Below, in pieces: positions 44,803 to 53,273 of a stretch of 64,000 nt of DNA. The translations under genes were made by a program, and so were the position numbers. A model generated the notes under the pieces. The model made no database searches, had not been told where the DNA came from, and saw only the letters and a list, made by a program, of their open reading frames with translations. The stretch is from Elusimicrobiota bacterium (GTDB taxonomy: Bacteria; Elusimicrobiota; Elusimicrobia; UBA1565; JACRDR01). The stretch covers positions 124,001 to 188,000 of the forward strand of contig JACQBA010000016.1 in assembly GCA_016194745.1 (NCBI GenBank). The letters are read 5' to 3'. How positions within the stretch are numbered: the stretch's first letter is position 1; every line of letters starts with the position of its first letter.

Positions 44803-45462
44803 GTGAACGAGCTCGACGGGATACGCTACGTCCTCTATCAGGCGATCATGCTCTACGGAATCGGCTCTCTGGTCTCGGTATTCCTGTGGGGCGGGACCCG
44901 CGAGGTGTCAGAGGGGCTCTGGCTCGTGCTGGGCGTCGCCATCCCGATCGCTTCGTGGCTGTTCTCGACCTTCGCGGCGGAATCGACGATCATCATGCCG
45001 GCGGGTCTCGGGATTCTGTTCGTTCTCCTCCTGTTCCGGGGCTTGATCGACGGCGCGGCGCAGCGGTCCTTGTGGCGCCAGGAGCATCGCTCCGCCGAGC
45101 AGCTCATCGATCAGGACCCGAAGAACGCCGCGGCCTATTGGGCCAAAGCGAGGACGTACGAGGCTCAGGGAAGCTACTCGCGGGCGCTCGAGAATTTCGA
45201 GCGGGCGCACAAGCTGTCGGAGCGGACCGTCTCGTCCATGGAGATGGAGGACATCCGCGACCGCCTCGAGCATCAGATGAGCCAGCGCCGCCGGTTTTTC
45301 ATCTCCGGGCCGCTGCGTCTGCTGAAGAAAGCCCTCAGCCTCGAGGCCATCCTCTTCGTGGTGGGCCTATCGTTCTCGCAGTGGAGCGTCGTCTCGTCGA
45401 TCAACATCTGCAGCCTGATGCTCTTCAACCTCTGGTTCCGCAGCCGCGAGCGGCACGCCTAG
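44803..45462 (+). CDS. Membrane protein with a central TPR-like region
   Basis: The 219-residue protein has two or three N-terminal transmembrane helices (about 12-85), a cytoplasmic TPR-like stretch (about 95-150, KNAAAYWAKARTYEAQGSYSRALENFERA), a basic segment (MSQRRRFF) and one or two C-terminal helices. No named family. The GTG start is supported by the promoter at leaderless distance. Its 3' end overlaps that of the convergent cyclase gene by 4 bases. Confidence 0.65.
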   Translation: MNELDGIRYVLYQAIMLYGIGSLVSVFLWGGTREVSEGLWLVLGVAIPIASWLFSTFAAESTIIMPAGLGILFVLLLFRGLIDGAAQRSLWRQEHRSAEQLIDQDPKNAAAYWAKARTYEAQGSYSRALENFERAHKLSERTVSSMEMEDIRDRLEHQMSQRRRFFISGPLRLLKKALSLEAILFVVGLSFSQWSVVSSINICSLMLFNLWFRSRERHA

Positions 45463-46460
45463 TGGCTCGATCCGCGGCCGGCGGCGGGCGACCGCCCCGC
45501 GGCTTCGGCTTCGATCGCCGCAAGCTCGCCTTGAAGCGGCTCCAGATACGAGCGTTCTTTGAGCTGGCGGGAGAGCCACGCCGCGGCCTCGTCCTTTCGG
45601 CCGTCCGCGAGGAGCTTCTTGAGATGCCCCCGGGCGATCGCGACCGCCCTGCCCCGCAGATCGACGTTGATGGGATCGTGACGGATCGCCTGATCGAGCA
45701 GGTCGAGCGCAGAGAGCGGCTGTCCCTGAACGACGAACTCCTCCGCGTGCATGATCGCGAGACGCTCCATGTAGGCGTGGACGCCGAAGATCCCGGCCGC
45801 TCCCGCGGCCAAGAGCGCGGCGAGTCCGGCGGCGATGACGGCGGGTCTGCGGTGGATCGGCGCCCCCGCGCGCTTGAATCCCGCGATCACTACTCCGGAT
45901 TTCGTGACCTTCACCGCCTCTCGGATGCGGCGGGCGCTTTCGGACGGCACGTCCAGGGACGTCTTGTAGACCCGCACGGGATACGGGATTCCCTTGAACG
46001 TCCGCTCGCCGGCGTCGACGGCGGACACCTCCTTCCTGTTCATCGAGAGATACGCGGCTTCCGTGAACCATACCTCGCCGGCCTCCGCGACGCCTTCCAG
46101 GCGCGACGCGATGTTCACGGCTTCGCCGAGCACGTCGCCGTCGGCGAACTCCACCTCTCCAAGATTGATCGCGACGCGGACCAAGATGGCCTCGGCCTGC
46201 GGGACCCCGGCGTTGCGCTGCCGCAGGACCTCCTGGATCGCCAGGCCGCACAAGACGCCGTCCGTCGGGCTCTCGAACCAGACGAGGAACGCGTCACCGA
46301 TCGTCTTGACGACGCGCCCGCCGAAGCTCTCGAAGACGGGCTTGAGCAGCCGCTCGTGCTCCGCGAGCAGCTGCTGCATCCCCTCCCGGGAGGACTCGGA
46401 CGTCCGGGCGGTGAAGCCCTTGATGTCCGTGAACATGATCGTTAGAATCTTGGTCGACAT
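45459..46460 (-). CDS. Class III adenylate/guanylate cyclase
   Basis: The 333-residue protein opens directly with the cyclase catalytic domain: MFTDIKGFTARTSESSREG with the two metal aspartates, GGRVVKTIGDAFLVWFES, and GEAVNIASRLEG with the transition-state asparagine and arginine. A transmembrane helix (about 207-225) and a C-terminal helical, TPR-like region follow. Having the catalytic domain before the membrane helix is the reverse of most receptor cyclases. Whether it makes cAMP or cGMP cannot be read with certainty. Confidence 0.88.
   Translation of the reverse strand: MSTKILTIMFTDIKGFTARTSESSREGMQQLLAEHERLLKPVFESFGGRVVKTIGDAFLVWFESPTDGVLCGLAIQEVLRQRNAGVPQAEAILVRVAINLGEVEFADGDVLGEAVNIASRLEGVAEAGEVWFTEAAYLSMNRKEVSAVDAGERTFKGIPYPVRVYKTSLDVPSESARRIREAVKVTKSGVVIAGFKRAGAPIHRRPAVIAAGLAALLAAGAAGIFGVHAYMERLAIMHAEEFVVQGQPLSALDLLDQAIRHDPINVDLRGRAVAIARGHLKKLLADGRKDEAAAWLSRQLKERSYLEPLQGELAAIEAEAAGRSPAAGRGSSH
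46420..46448 (+). promoter_or_regulatory. Possible promoter of the membrane glycosyltransferase-like gene
   Basis: TTGATG (46420-46425) and TAGAAT (46443-46448) are 17 bases apart, within the first codons of the divergent cyclase gene. The leader would be about 32 bases. Confidence 0.35.
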
Positions 46461-46486
46461 GAGACGCTCGCGCCGCAGTGACGAGT

Positions 46487-48052
46487 ATGCCCCTCTCGAA
46501 TAGGAGTGTCAAGATCGCCGCGGCGCTGTCTTTGGCCCACTTCGCGGCGCTCCTCTGCTTCTTCGCTCCGGCCATCTCGACGCCGGACGCCAACAGCTAC
46601 TTCGCGCAGACGCGTCTCCTCGCGACGACGGGCGCGGCGAGCTTCGTCCCCGAGTCTCCGGTCCAGTTCATCGGTCCACACTGGCGGCGCGGCTCGGGCG
46701 GACGGTACTACTGCACGCATGCCCCGGGCCTGCCCGCGGTCGCGGCGGTGCCCTATCGTCTGTTCGGGCCTACGGCGGCCCTCCTCGTGAGTCCGATCGC
46801 GGCCTCGCTCACGCTGTTCGGCCTCTTCCTTCTCGGCGCAGCGTGGCTCGGCGCCGAATGGGGCTTGCTTGCCGCGGCGCTGATGGCCGCGAACTCCTTC
46901 GCCAACGAACACGCGCTGTTCGGCGACGCCCATACGCTCGCGGCCTTCTTGCTCGTATGGAGCCTAGTGCTCGTCGAACGCTGCGTTCGAAAGCCGTCGC
47001 CTCTTCTCGCCGTCGCCGCGGGAGCTCTTGCGGGCCTGTTGCCCGCGGTGCGCTATCCGGAGGCCGTCTTTCTGCCGGCGCTCGCCGTCTACGCGTGGCG
47101 CTCGATGCCGGGCTCCCGGGGCCAGCGAGGCGCCGCGCTCGCGGGGCTACTCCTGCCGCTCGTTGCGCTGGCGGCGCGCAACCACGCGGCCTACGGCGCT
47201 ATCTGGCGCACGGGTTACGCCGCCACGGGCGAGCAAAGCGCTTTCGGGCTCTGGTTTCTCGCGCGCAACGCCGTCCCGTTCCTGCTGATGCTCGTCGCCG
47301 TCGGCGCGGGTCCGGCGCTGCTCCTGGGGGCCGTCGGCGTTCGGGACCTCTGGCGTCGCCCCGAGACGAGACGCCGCGCTCAGCTGATCGCGGGGATCGC
47401 CGTGCCGACGACGCTGCTGTATGCGAGCTATTACTGGCCTCCGGACCCGCAGTCGATGCGGTTCCTCATCCCGACGTTTTTTCTGTACGCCCTCGCCGCC
47501 GCCTGCTTCCTGGAGCGCTACGTACGGGAGCGCCCCGACCGCCGCCGCGCGGCCCTCACGGCCGCGTTGGCCGCCGCGGCGCTTTGGGGACTGCCGCGAT
47601 CTTTCCTGACCTTGGCGCACCTCAAGTGGACCAACGCGGCCGTCGCGCGCGCGACGGCTCTGCTCGACGCGCGCGCGGAGCGCGGCGCCGTCGTCGTCGC
47701 TCCGTTCGGGCTGCAGCAGCACCTGGATTTCGTGGGCCGCTGGCGACTCGCCGCGCCGCCGCGCGACGCCGGCCCCGAGGAATTCGCCGCCGCCGCGCGG
47801 AGCTGGGCCGGGACGGGAGGCCTGTACGTGCTCGCGAAGGAGAAGGACCTCCGCGGGTACGACGCGCTCCTGGCGCCCGGGGAGCGCTTCGATAGGATCG
47901 GCGAGACCCGCCTCGTCGACGCGCCGTTCTTTCTTCCGGAGCCGCCCGAGCCGGAAGGCGCCGAGCGGCTCGGCCCGATGGGGCCGGACCGCATCTTCGA
48001 CCTCAAGCTGGACGCCGAGCCCCTGGTCCTCCTTCGCCGGGTCCGCGGCTGA
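46487..48052 (+). CDS. Polytopic membrane protein, GT-C glycosyltransferase-like
   Basis: The 521-residue protein has about ten transmembrane helices and a C-terminal soluble domain of about 130 residues. The first loop contains ISTPDANSYFAQTRLL and RGSGGRYYCTHAPGLPAVAAVPYRLFG, in the place where GT-C enzymes such as ArnT and PMT carry acidic catalytic residues and lipid-phosphate contacts. A role in transferring sugar from a polyprenyl carrier is plausible but unproven. The ATG at 46487 is preferred to an in-frame GTG at 46478. Confidence 0.55.
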   Translation: MPLSNRSVKIAAALSLAHFAALLCFFAPAISTPDANSYFAQTRLLATTGAASFVPESPVQFIGPHWRRGSGGRYYCTHAPGLPAVAAVPYRLFGPTAALLVSPIAASLTLFGLFLLGAAWLGAEWGLLAAALMAANSFANEHALFGDAHTLAAFLLVWSLVLVERCVRKPSPLLAVAAGALAGLLPAVRYPEAVFLPALAVYAWRSMPGSRGQRGAALAGLLLPLVALAARNHAAYGAIWRTGYAATGEQSAFGLWFLARNAVPFLLMLVAVGAGPALLLGAVGVRDLWRRPETRRRAQLIAGIAVPTTLLYASYYWPPDPQSMRFLIPTFFLYALAAACFLERYVRERPDRRRAALTAALAAAALWGLPRSFLTLAHLKWTNAAVARATALLDARAERGAVVVAPFGLQQHLDFVGRWRLAAPPRDAGPEEFAAAARSWAGTGGLYVLAKEKDLRGYDALLAPGERFDRIGETRLVDAPFFLPEPPEPEGAERLGPMGPDRIFDLKLDAEPLVLLRRVRG

Positions 48053-48101
48053 GGCGGCGACGAGTTCGGCTAATTTCCTCTTTACCTGTCGACGACAAAT
48101 T

Positions 48102-48110
48102 TGATATAGT
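48102..48110 (+). promoter_or_regulatory. Extended -10 promoter of rplM-rpsI
   Basis: TGA-TATAGT ends 8 bases before the rplM ATG. The mRNA would start within 0-2 bases of the start codon. Confidence 0.55.
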
Positions 48111-48118
48111 TTCCCTCT

Positions 48119-48565
48119 ATGCCGCAGAAAACATTTTATCCCGAAGTAAAATCCGTACAAACGTCACGGCGCTGGCACCACATCGATGCCGACGGAAAGG
48201 TGCTCGGCCGGCTGGCGACGCAAGCCGCCAGCTTTCTTAAAGGAAAGCACAAGCCGATCTTCACCCCGAACGTCGACTGCGGCGATTTCGTCGTCGTGAC
48301 GAACGCCAAGAAGATCAAGTTGACCGGCAACAAGATCGAGCAGAAGGTCTATTTTTCCCACTCCGGCTGGCCGAAGGGCGCGAGGCTGACGCCCGTGAAG
48401 CGCCAGATGGAGAAGGACCCGCGGAAGGTCGTGTATCTCGCGGTGAAGCGGATGCTGCACGCCAACAAGTTCCGGTCGCGGCAGCTGAAGCGGTTCAAGA
48501 TTTACACGGGCGGAGAGCATCCCCACGCGCCCCAGGTCTCGGAGGTCTCCTCGTCCAATGGCTAA
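48119..48565 (+). CDS. rplM: 50S ribosomal protein L13
   Basis: The 148-residue protein matches L13: WHHIDADGKVLGRLATQAASFLKGKHKP, GDFVVVTNAKKIKLTGNK and the late GGEHPHAPQ. It overlaps rpsI by 8 bases, the usual partner. There is no Shine-Dalgarno sequence upstream. Confidence 0.96.
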   Translation: MPQKTFYPEVKSVQTSRRWHHIDADGKVLGRLATQAASFLKGKHKPIFTPNVDCGDFVVVTNAKKIKLTGNKIEQKVYFSHSGWPKGARLTPVKRQMEKDPRKVVYLAVKRMLHANKFRSRQLKRFKIYTGGEHPHAPQVSEVSSSNG

Positions 48566-48956
48566 GCCCGAATTGACGCGTTCCACCGGCCGCCGCAAGA
48601 CGTCCATCGCCCAAATCCGGCTCGTCCCTCAGGGCGCCGGCAAGATCACCATTAACGGCAAGCCCCTCGAGGACTACTTCCGCGGCTACGGCCGGCAGGT
48701 CCACGAAGTCTCGGCGCCCCTTAGGACCGAAGGCGCCGGCGGCTACGACGCGTTCGTGAAGGTCGAAGGCGGCGGCATCACGGGCCAGGCCCAGGCGGTC
48801 CGGCACGGCATCGCGCGCGCCCTCGCCAAGCTCGACACCGGTTTCAAGAAGACGATGCGCAAGGAAGGCTGGCTGACGCGCGACCCCCGCATGGTGGAGC
48901 GCAAGAAGCCCGGCCAGCCCAAGGCGCGCAAGCGGTTCCAGTACTCCAAGCGCTAA
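48558..48956 (+). CDS. rpsI: 30S ribosomal protein S9
   Basis: The 132-residue protein matches S9: TGRRKTSIAQIRLVPQGAGKITINGKPL and the basic C-terminal tail ending QYSKR, which reaches into the P site. A heptad-repeat element starts 4 bases after its stop. Confidence 0.96.
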   Translation: MAKPELTRSTGRRKTSIAQIRLVPQGAGKITINGKPLEDYFRGYGRQVHEVSAPLRTEGAGGYDAFVKVEGGGITGQAQAVRHGIARALAKLDTGFKKTMRKEGWLTRDPRMVERKKPGQPKARKRFQYSKR

Positions 48957-48960
48957 CAGA

Positions 48961-49119
48961 AGTCCTGAGTGCTGGGTTCTGAGTGCTGAGCACGGCACTC
49001 ATGGTCACGGCTAATGGCACGTCTAGTTGCAGTTTCCATGGAGCCGGAAGTTTTATAGACTCCAAACGCTATGGTCTTTTCGCCGTCGCTCAGCACTCAG
49101 CACTCAGGACTCAGGACTT
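48961..49119. repeat. Heptad-repeat element C (facing arms) after rpsI
   Basis: The left arm (48961-48990) is AGTCCTG, AGTGCTG, GGTTCTG, AGTGCTG and AG. The right arm (49089-49119) is CTCAGCA twice, CTCAGGA twice and CTT. The centre is 98 bases and holds no convincing gene. The right arm ends 13 bases before the next start codon. Confidence 0.85.
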
Positions 49120-49132
49120 GGGGTTTCCGTTA

Positions 49133-49435
49133 ATGGAGACCATCAGAGCTCGCGGTCTTGTGACCGGCCCCGCCTGGGCGTTCGCACTCTGGGGCGCCGT
49201 CGTCTCGATCAAGAGCTTTTACGATCTGTTCGTCGGCGAGCCGGAGGCCAACCTCTACGCGCCGACCAAGTGGGCGTTCGTCACGCGCGAGCAGTGGATG
49301 CGCTACGCGGGATTCGAGCTGACCTACGGCATCGCGGCGATCGCGATCGGCGTGTTTCTGATGCGCTACGCGAAGTTCGTGCCCGAGACGATACGGAGGC
49401 GCCGGCAGGAGCCGGATCTGAAGCTGTTCCCATGA
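49133..49435 (+). CDS. Small membrane protein of unknown function
   Basis: The 100-residue protein has two transmembrane helices (about 10-30 and 60-80) separated by a short loop (YDLFVGEPEANLYAPTKW). The frame is open far upstream through the repeat element, but the ATG at 49133 gives a normal small membrane protein. It overlaps the aminotransferase start by 4 bases. Confidence 0.6.
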   Translation: METIRARGLVTGPAWAFALWGAVVSIKSFYDLFVGEPEANLYAPTKWAFVTREQWMRYAGFELTYGIAAIAIGVFLMRYAKFVPETIRRRRQEPDLKLFP

Positions 49436-50679
49436 GCCCCCTTCCTCCCTGTTCGAAGTCCCTGTCGAACCTGCCCCCCTATCTGTTCGTCAAGCTCAAC
49501 GCCTTGAAGGCGGAGGCGGTCAAGAACGGCCTCTCGATCATCGAACTGGGGATGGGGAACCCGGACCAGGCGACGCCGGACCACGTGGTCGAAGCGCTGT
49601 GCAAGTCGGTGCGCGAAAACCCGTGGACGCACCGCTATCCCGAGACCAAAGGGACTCCGCGCCTTCGCGAGGCGATCGCCGGCTGGTACCAAAAGCGCTT
49701 CGGGGTTACGTTGGATCCCGCGACCGAGGTCCTTCCTCTGGTGGGATCCAAAGAAGGCTTGGCCCACCTGTTCTTCGCCTACCTTACGCCGGCCGACTAC
49801 GCGCTCATCCCGAGCCCGTGCTATCCGGTCCATTACAACGGCACGCTGCTGACGGGGACCCGCGTGCACCTCATGCCGCTGACCGAGGAGAACGGTTTTC
49901 TGCCGGACTTGGAGAGCATCCCGCAGACGGTCGCGAAGAAGTCCAAGATCCTGCTCGTCAACTACCCGAACAACCCGACAGGCGCGGTGGTCGAGGACCT
50001 CTCGTTCTTCAAGAAGTGCATCCAGTTCGCGAAGAAGAACGGCGGTTTCGTGATCCACGACAACGCCTACTCCGAGATCTCCTTCGACGGGTTCGTCGCG
50101 CCTTCCTTCCTACAGGCGCCCGAGGCGAAGAAGTACGGGGTCGAGTTCCACTCCTTCTCGAAGACGTTCTCGATGGCAGGCTGGCGCGTGGCGTTCGCGG
50201 TCGGCAACGCGGAGATCCTGGCCAACCTCAACAAGTTCAAGTCCTTCGTCGACTACGGCATTCCCGGGTTCATCCAGGAGGCGGCCGTCGCGGCGATCAC
50301 CGGACCGCAGGATTACGCCGTGAATGTCACCGAGATTTACCGCCAGCGGCGCGACGTCCTCGTCCGGGCCTTGAACGAGATCGGCTGGCCCGTGCAGACG
50401 CCCCGGGCGACGATGTACGTGTGGGCCCGCGTCCCGGAGGCGTTCCGCAAGGCGGGCTCCTTCGCCTTCGCGGAAAAGCTGCTCCTCTCCGAGGGCGTGG
50501 TCGTCGCGCCGGGCGTCGGCTTCGGCCCCGGCGGCGAGGGCTACGTGCGATTCGCGCTCGTCGAGGACGAGAAGCGCATCGAGGAGGCCGTCCGGCGCAT
50601 CGGCCGCTTTCTGCATACCGCGAAGGCGCCGCAGGCCTCTCCCAAGTCGGGCAAAAGCGTCCTGCTCGTCGACCACTGA
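49432..50679 (+). CDS. PLP-dependent aminotransferase, class I/II (AlaC/DapL-like)
   Basis: The 415-residue enzyme has the fold-type I pattern: LGMGNPDQATPDHVV, the cofactor contact region LPLVGSKEGLAHLFFAY, NYPNNPTGAVV, HDNAYSEISFDG, and the Schiff-base lysine in FHSFSKTFSMAGWRVAFAVG. The sequence SKTFSMAGWR and the short N-terminus fit the AlaC alanine or LL-diaminopimelate aminotransferase group. If DapL, it would supply lysine and meso-DAP; if AlaC, alanine from pyruvate. The choice needs a family tree. Confidence 0.82.
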   Translation: MSPLPPCSKSLSNLPPYLFVKLNALKAEAVKNGLSIIELGMGNPDQATPDHVVEALCKSVRENPWTHRYPETKGTPRLREAIAGWYQKRFGVTLDPATEVLPLVGSKEGLAHLFFAYLTPADYALIPSPCYPVHYNGTLLTGTRVHLMPLTEENGFLPDLESIPQTVAKKSKILLVNYPNNPTGAVVEDLSFFKKCIQFAKKNGGFVIHDNAYSEISFDGFVAPSFLQAPEAKKYGVEFHSFSKTFSMAGWRVAFAVGNAEILANLNKFKSFVDYGIPGFIQEAAVAAITGPQDYAVNVTEIYRQRRDVLVRALNEIGWPVQTPRATMYVWARVPEAFRKAGSFAFAEKLLLSEGVVVAPGVGFGPGGEGYVRFALVEDEKRIEEAVRRIGRFLHTAKAPQASPKSGKSVLLVDH

Positions 50680-50685
50680 GCCGCG

Positions 50686-51420
50686 GTGGTCAAGATCGGC
50701 TGCTCCGGCTGGCCCGTCGGTCGTTCCGAATATTTCCGCCGGCTCTCCGCCGTCGAGATCAGTTCCTCCTTCTACAACCTGCCGCTCGTGGCCACCGCGT
50801 CCCGTTGGAAGGAGGAGGCGCCGGAAGGCTTCGATTTCTGTCTGAAGGCGTGGCAGCTCGTCACGCACACGCCGTCGGCCTCCTCCTATGAGCGGCTCAC
50901 GGGCAAGATGTCCGACCGCCGCCTCTCGCAGTGCGGCCACTTCAAGGGCACCGAAGAGGTCTTGTCCGCGTGGCAGCGCACGCTCGCGGTCGCGCGGGCG
51001 TTGGGGGCGAAGTGCGTCCTGTTCCAGACGCCGCGCAGCTTCTATCCCCAAGCGGACCATCTTCGGGACATGTACCGCTTCTTCAAGGCGGTCCCCCGCG
51101 GCAAGATGCTTCATGCCTGGGAGCCGCAGGGACCCGGCTGGACGACGGCCGCGGTCAGAAAAGTCGTCGGCGATCTCGGGCTGGTCCTCGCGGGCGATCC
51201 GTCGCAGCGCAACGCCGAGGACCCGCAACGTCCCGGCGCCCTCTCGTATTGGCGCATCCGTGGAAAGGGCGCGGGCGCGAGCGACTACAGCGACGACGAT
51301 CTGCGCAAGCTCGGCGACGGGCTCGGCCGGCGCAGCGGGTACGTCATCTTCGGCAATCGCGCCATGTGGGACGACGCTCGGCGTTTTCAGTCGTTCTTCG
51401 AGCGCGCCCGCGTCCTGTAA
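50686..51420 (+). CDS. DUF72 family protein
   Basis: The 244-residue TIM-barrel-like protein starts VKIGCSGWPVGRSEYF and contains FYNLPLVATASRWKEEAPEGFDFCLKAW, the core DUF72 (YecE) signature. Molecular function is not established for the family. The GTG at 50686 lies 6 bases after the aminotransferase. The stop shares bases with the asnB start (TAATG). Confidence 0.85.
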   Translation: MVKIGCSGWPVGRSEYFRRLSAVEISSSFYNLPLVATASRWKEEAPEGFDFCLKAWQLVTHTPSASSYERLTGKMSDRRLSQCGHFKGTEEVLSAWQRTLAVARALGAKCVLFQTPRSFYPQADHLRDMYRFFKAVPRGKMLHAWEPQGPGWTTAAVRKVVGDLGLVLAGDPSQRNAEDPQRPGALSYWRIRGKGAGASDYSDDDLRKLGDGLGRRSGYVIFGNRAMWDDARRFQSFFERARVL

Positions 51421-53273
51421 TGTGCGGCATCTGCGGCCAGCTTAGCCTGGACGGCGCACCGCTCGATCCCGCGCGCGTCGCGGCGGCGAGCCGGTACCTC
51501 GAGCATCGCGGCCCGGACGATCAGGGAGCTTGGACCGAGGGCCCGGTCTCCTTCGGGTTCCGCCGGCTGTCGATCCTCGACTTGGAGGGGGGGCATCAGC
51601 CGATGCTCTCCGAGGACGGCGCCGCGGCGATCGTCTTCAACGGGGAGATCTACAACCACCCGGAGCTCAAGGCCGAGCTCGAGGCGGAGGGCGTCCGCTT
51701 CCGCACGCGCTCCGACACCGAGACGATCCTCCATCTGTACGCGCGCCGCGGCGCGGCGGCGTTCGAACGGCTCAACGGGATGTTCGCCGTCGGGATCTGG
51801 GACCGCGCGCGGCGCGAGCTAGTCCTCGCGCGCGACCCCGTCGGGGTCAAGCCGCTCTACTACAGCGTGGCGGGGGGCGTGCTGTCTTTCGCGTCGGAGC
51901 TCAGGGCGCTGTTGGCGGCCGGAATCCCGGACGCCCTCGATCCGGCGGCGGTGCAGGAGTACCTGGCCTTCGGCTTCGTCCACGGTCCGAAGACGATCGT
52001 TTCCGCCGTGCGCAAGCTGCCCCCGGGCCATCTCCTGATCGCCTCGTCGGCGGGCGTGAGCCTGCGTAGGTATTGGGACCTGCCCGCGCCTCCGCCGCCT
52101 TCGCGGTCCATGGACATGGACGAGGCGGAGTCGAGGATCGAGGCGGCGCTCAAGGGCGCGGTCAAGCGTCAGATGCTCAGCGACGTCCCGCTCGGCGCGT
52201 TCCTCAGCGGCGGCGTGGACTCGAGCTTGATCGCGGCGTTCATGGCGGAGTCGGCCGGCCGCGCCTTGAAGACGTTCACGATCGGATTTTCCGGCGCCGC
52301 GAAGGGGCTCGACGAGTCCAAGAACGCGAAGGCCGTCGCCCGGCATCTCGGCACGGACCATCAGGAGCTCGTCTTGCCCGCGGACGTGCTCGACCGCATC
52401 GAGGACCTCGCCCCGAGCCTCGACGAGCCGATCGCCGATTCCGCGATCCTGCCGACCCACCTATTGGCGCGCTTCGCCCGGAAGTCGGTCAAGGTCGTCC
52501 TCACGGGCGAGGGAGCGGACGAGCTATTCGCCGGTTACAACCGCTATAAGGCGGCGCATCTCTCGGAATGGGTCGACGCGCTGCCCGCCGGCGGGAAGCT
52601 CCTGGCCAAGCCGCTCGCGCGGAGGCTGGGCAAGGGGCCGATCTTCAAAGGCTTGCCGTTCCCGTCCCTCGAGGAGTGGGCGCGGGCGGGCGCGCACGCC
52701 GACCGGGCCTGGCTGGCGCCGATCCTGGATGCGGAGTTCCGCCGCTCGGTCGCGGGGGAAGACATCCTTCCGGAAGCGGCGCGGCGCCCCGGGCGCTTCG
52801 GGCTCGACGCGGCGCTGGCCTTCGACTTCCGCACCGTGCTCGCCGACGCCTTGCTCATGAAGGCGGACAAGGCGACGATGCGCGCCTCGCTCGAGGCGCG
52901 AGTCCCGTTCCTCGACCGCGAGATGGTGGACGCGGCGTGCGCCTTGCCGGCCTCCCTCAAGATGAGGCGGCTCAAGGGAAAGTTCCTTCTCCGGCGCATC
53001 GCCGCCAAGCGGCTTCCGAAGGCCGCGGCCTGGCGCCGCAAGCACGGCTTTGTCGTCCCCTGGGAGGAATGGGTCGTCAGCCCGAAGAATCGCGTCGTGG
53101 ACGATCTTTTGGCCGGCTCGGCCCTCTCCGCGCGCGGCGTCTTCGACATGGACGTGCTGCGCCAGATGAGGCGCCGGCTCGTCGGGGCCGAAACGGGCGG
53201 AAAGACCGTCGATCGCGGACTCATGTTCCGCGTCGCGGTGCTGGGACTTTGGCTTGAGTCGATAGGGCGCTAG
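51420..53273 (+). CDS. asnB: Asparagine synthase, glutamine-hydrolysing
   Basis: The 617-residue enzyme has the N-terminal nucleophile glutaminase domain starting MCGICGQLS (C2 is catalytic after Met removal; HRGPDDQG and FNGEIYNH also match) and a C-terminal synthetase domain with the ATP loop LSGGVDSS and TGEGADELFAGYNRY. It belongs to the long bacterial AsnB type. Such enzymes sometimes act in surface polysaccharide or peptidoglycan amidation rather than free asparagine supply; the context does not decide. Its last 4 bases overlap the convergent lipoprotein gene. Confidence 0.92.
   Translation: MCGICGQLSLDGAPLDPARVAAASRYLEHRGPDDQGAWTEGPVSFGFRRLSILDLEGGHQPMLSEDGAAAIVFNGEIYNHPELKAELEAEGVRFRTRSDTETILHLYARRGAAAFERLNGMFAVGIWDRARRELVLARDPVGVKPLYYSVAGGVLSFASELRALLAAGIPDALDPAAVQEYLAFGFVHGPKTIVSAVRKLPPGHLLIASSAGVSLRRYWDLPAPPPPSRSMDMDEAESRIEAALKGAVKRQMLSDVPLGAFLSGGVDSSLIAAFMAESAGRALKTFTIGFSGAAKGLDESKNAKAVARHLGTDHQELVLPADVLDRIEDLAPSLDEPIADSAILPTHLLARFARKSVKVVLTGEGADELFAGYNRYKAAHLSEWVDALPAGGKLLAKPLARRLGKGPIFKGLPFPSLEEWARAGAHADRAWLAPILDAEFRRSVAGEDILPEAARRPGRFGLDAALAFDFRTVLADALLMKADKATMRASLEARVPFLDREMVDAACALPASLKMRRLKGKFLLRRIAAKRLPKAAAWRRKHGFVVPWEEWVVSPKNRVVDDLLAGSALSARGVFDMDVLRQMRRRLVGAETGGKTVDRGLMFRVAVLGLWLESIGR

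Noticed and set aside
44803..46460. Toxin-antitoxin or defence island next to the class III cyclase
   Set aside because: No nuclease, effector or CBASS/Pycsar-type partner is seen; the cyclase has its own membrane and TPR-like part and is likely a normal signalling enzyme.
37667..49119. Heptad repeats as a CRISPR array
   Set aside because: Units are 7 bp with no unique spacers, and arms face each other; this does not fit CRISPR.
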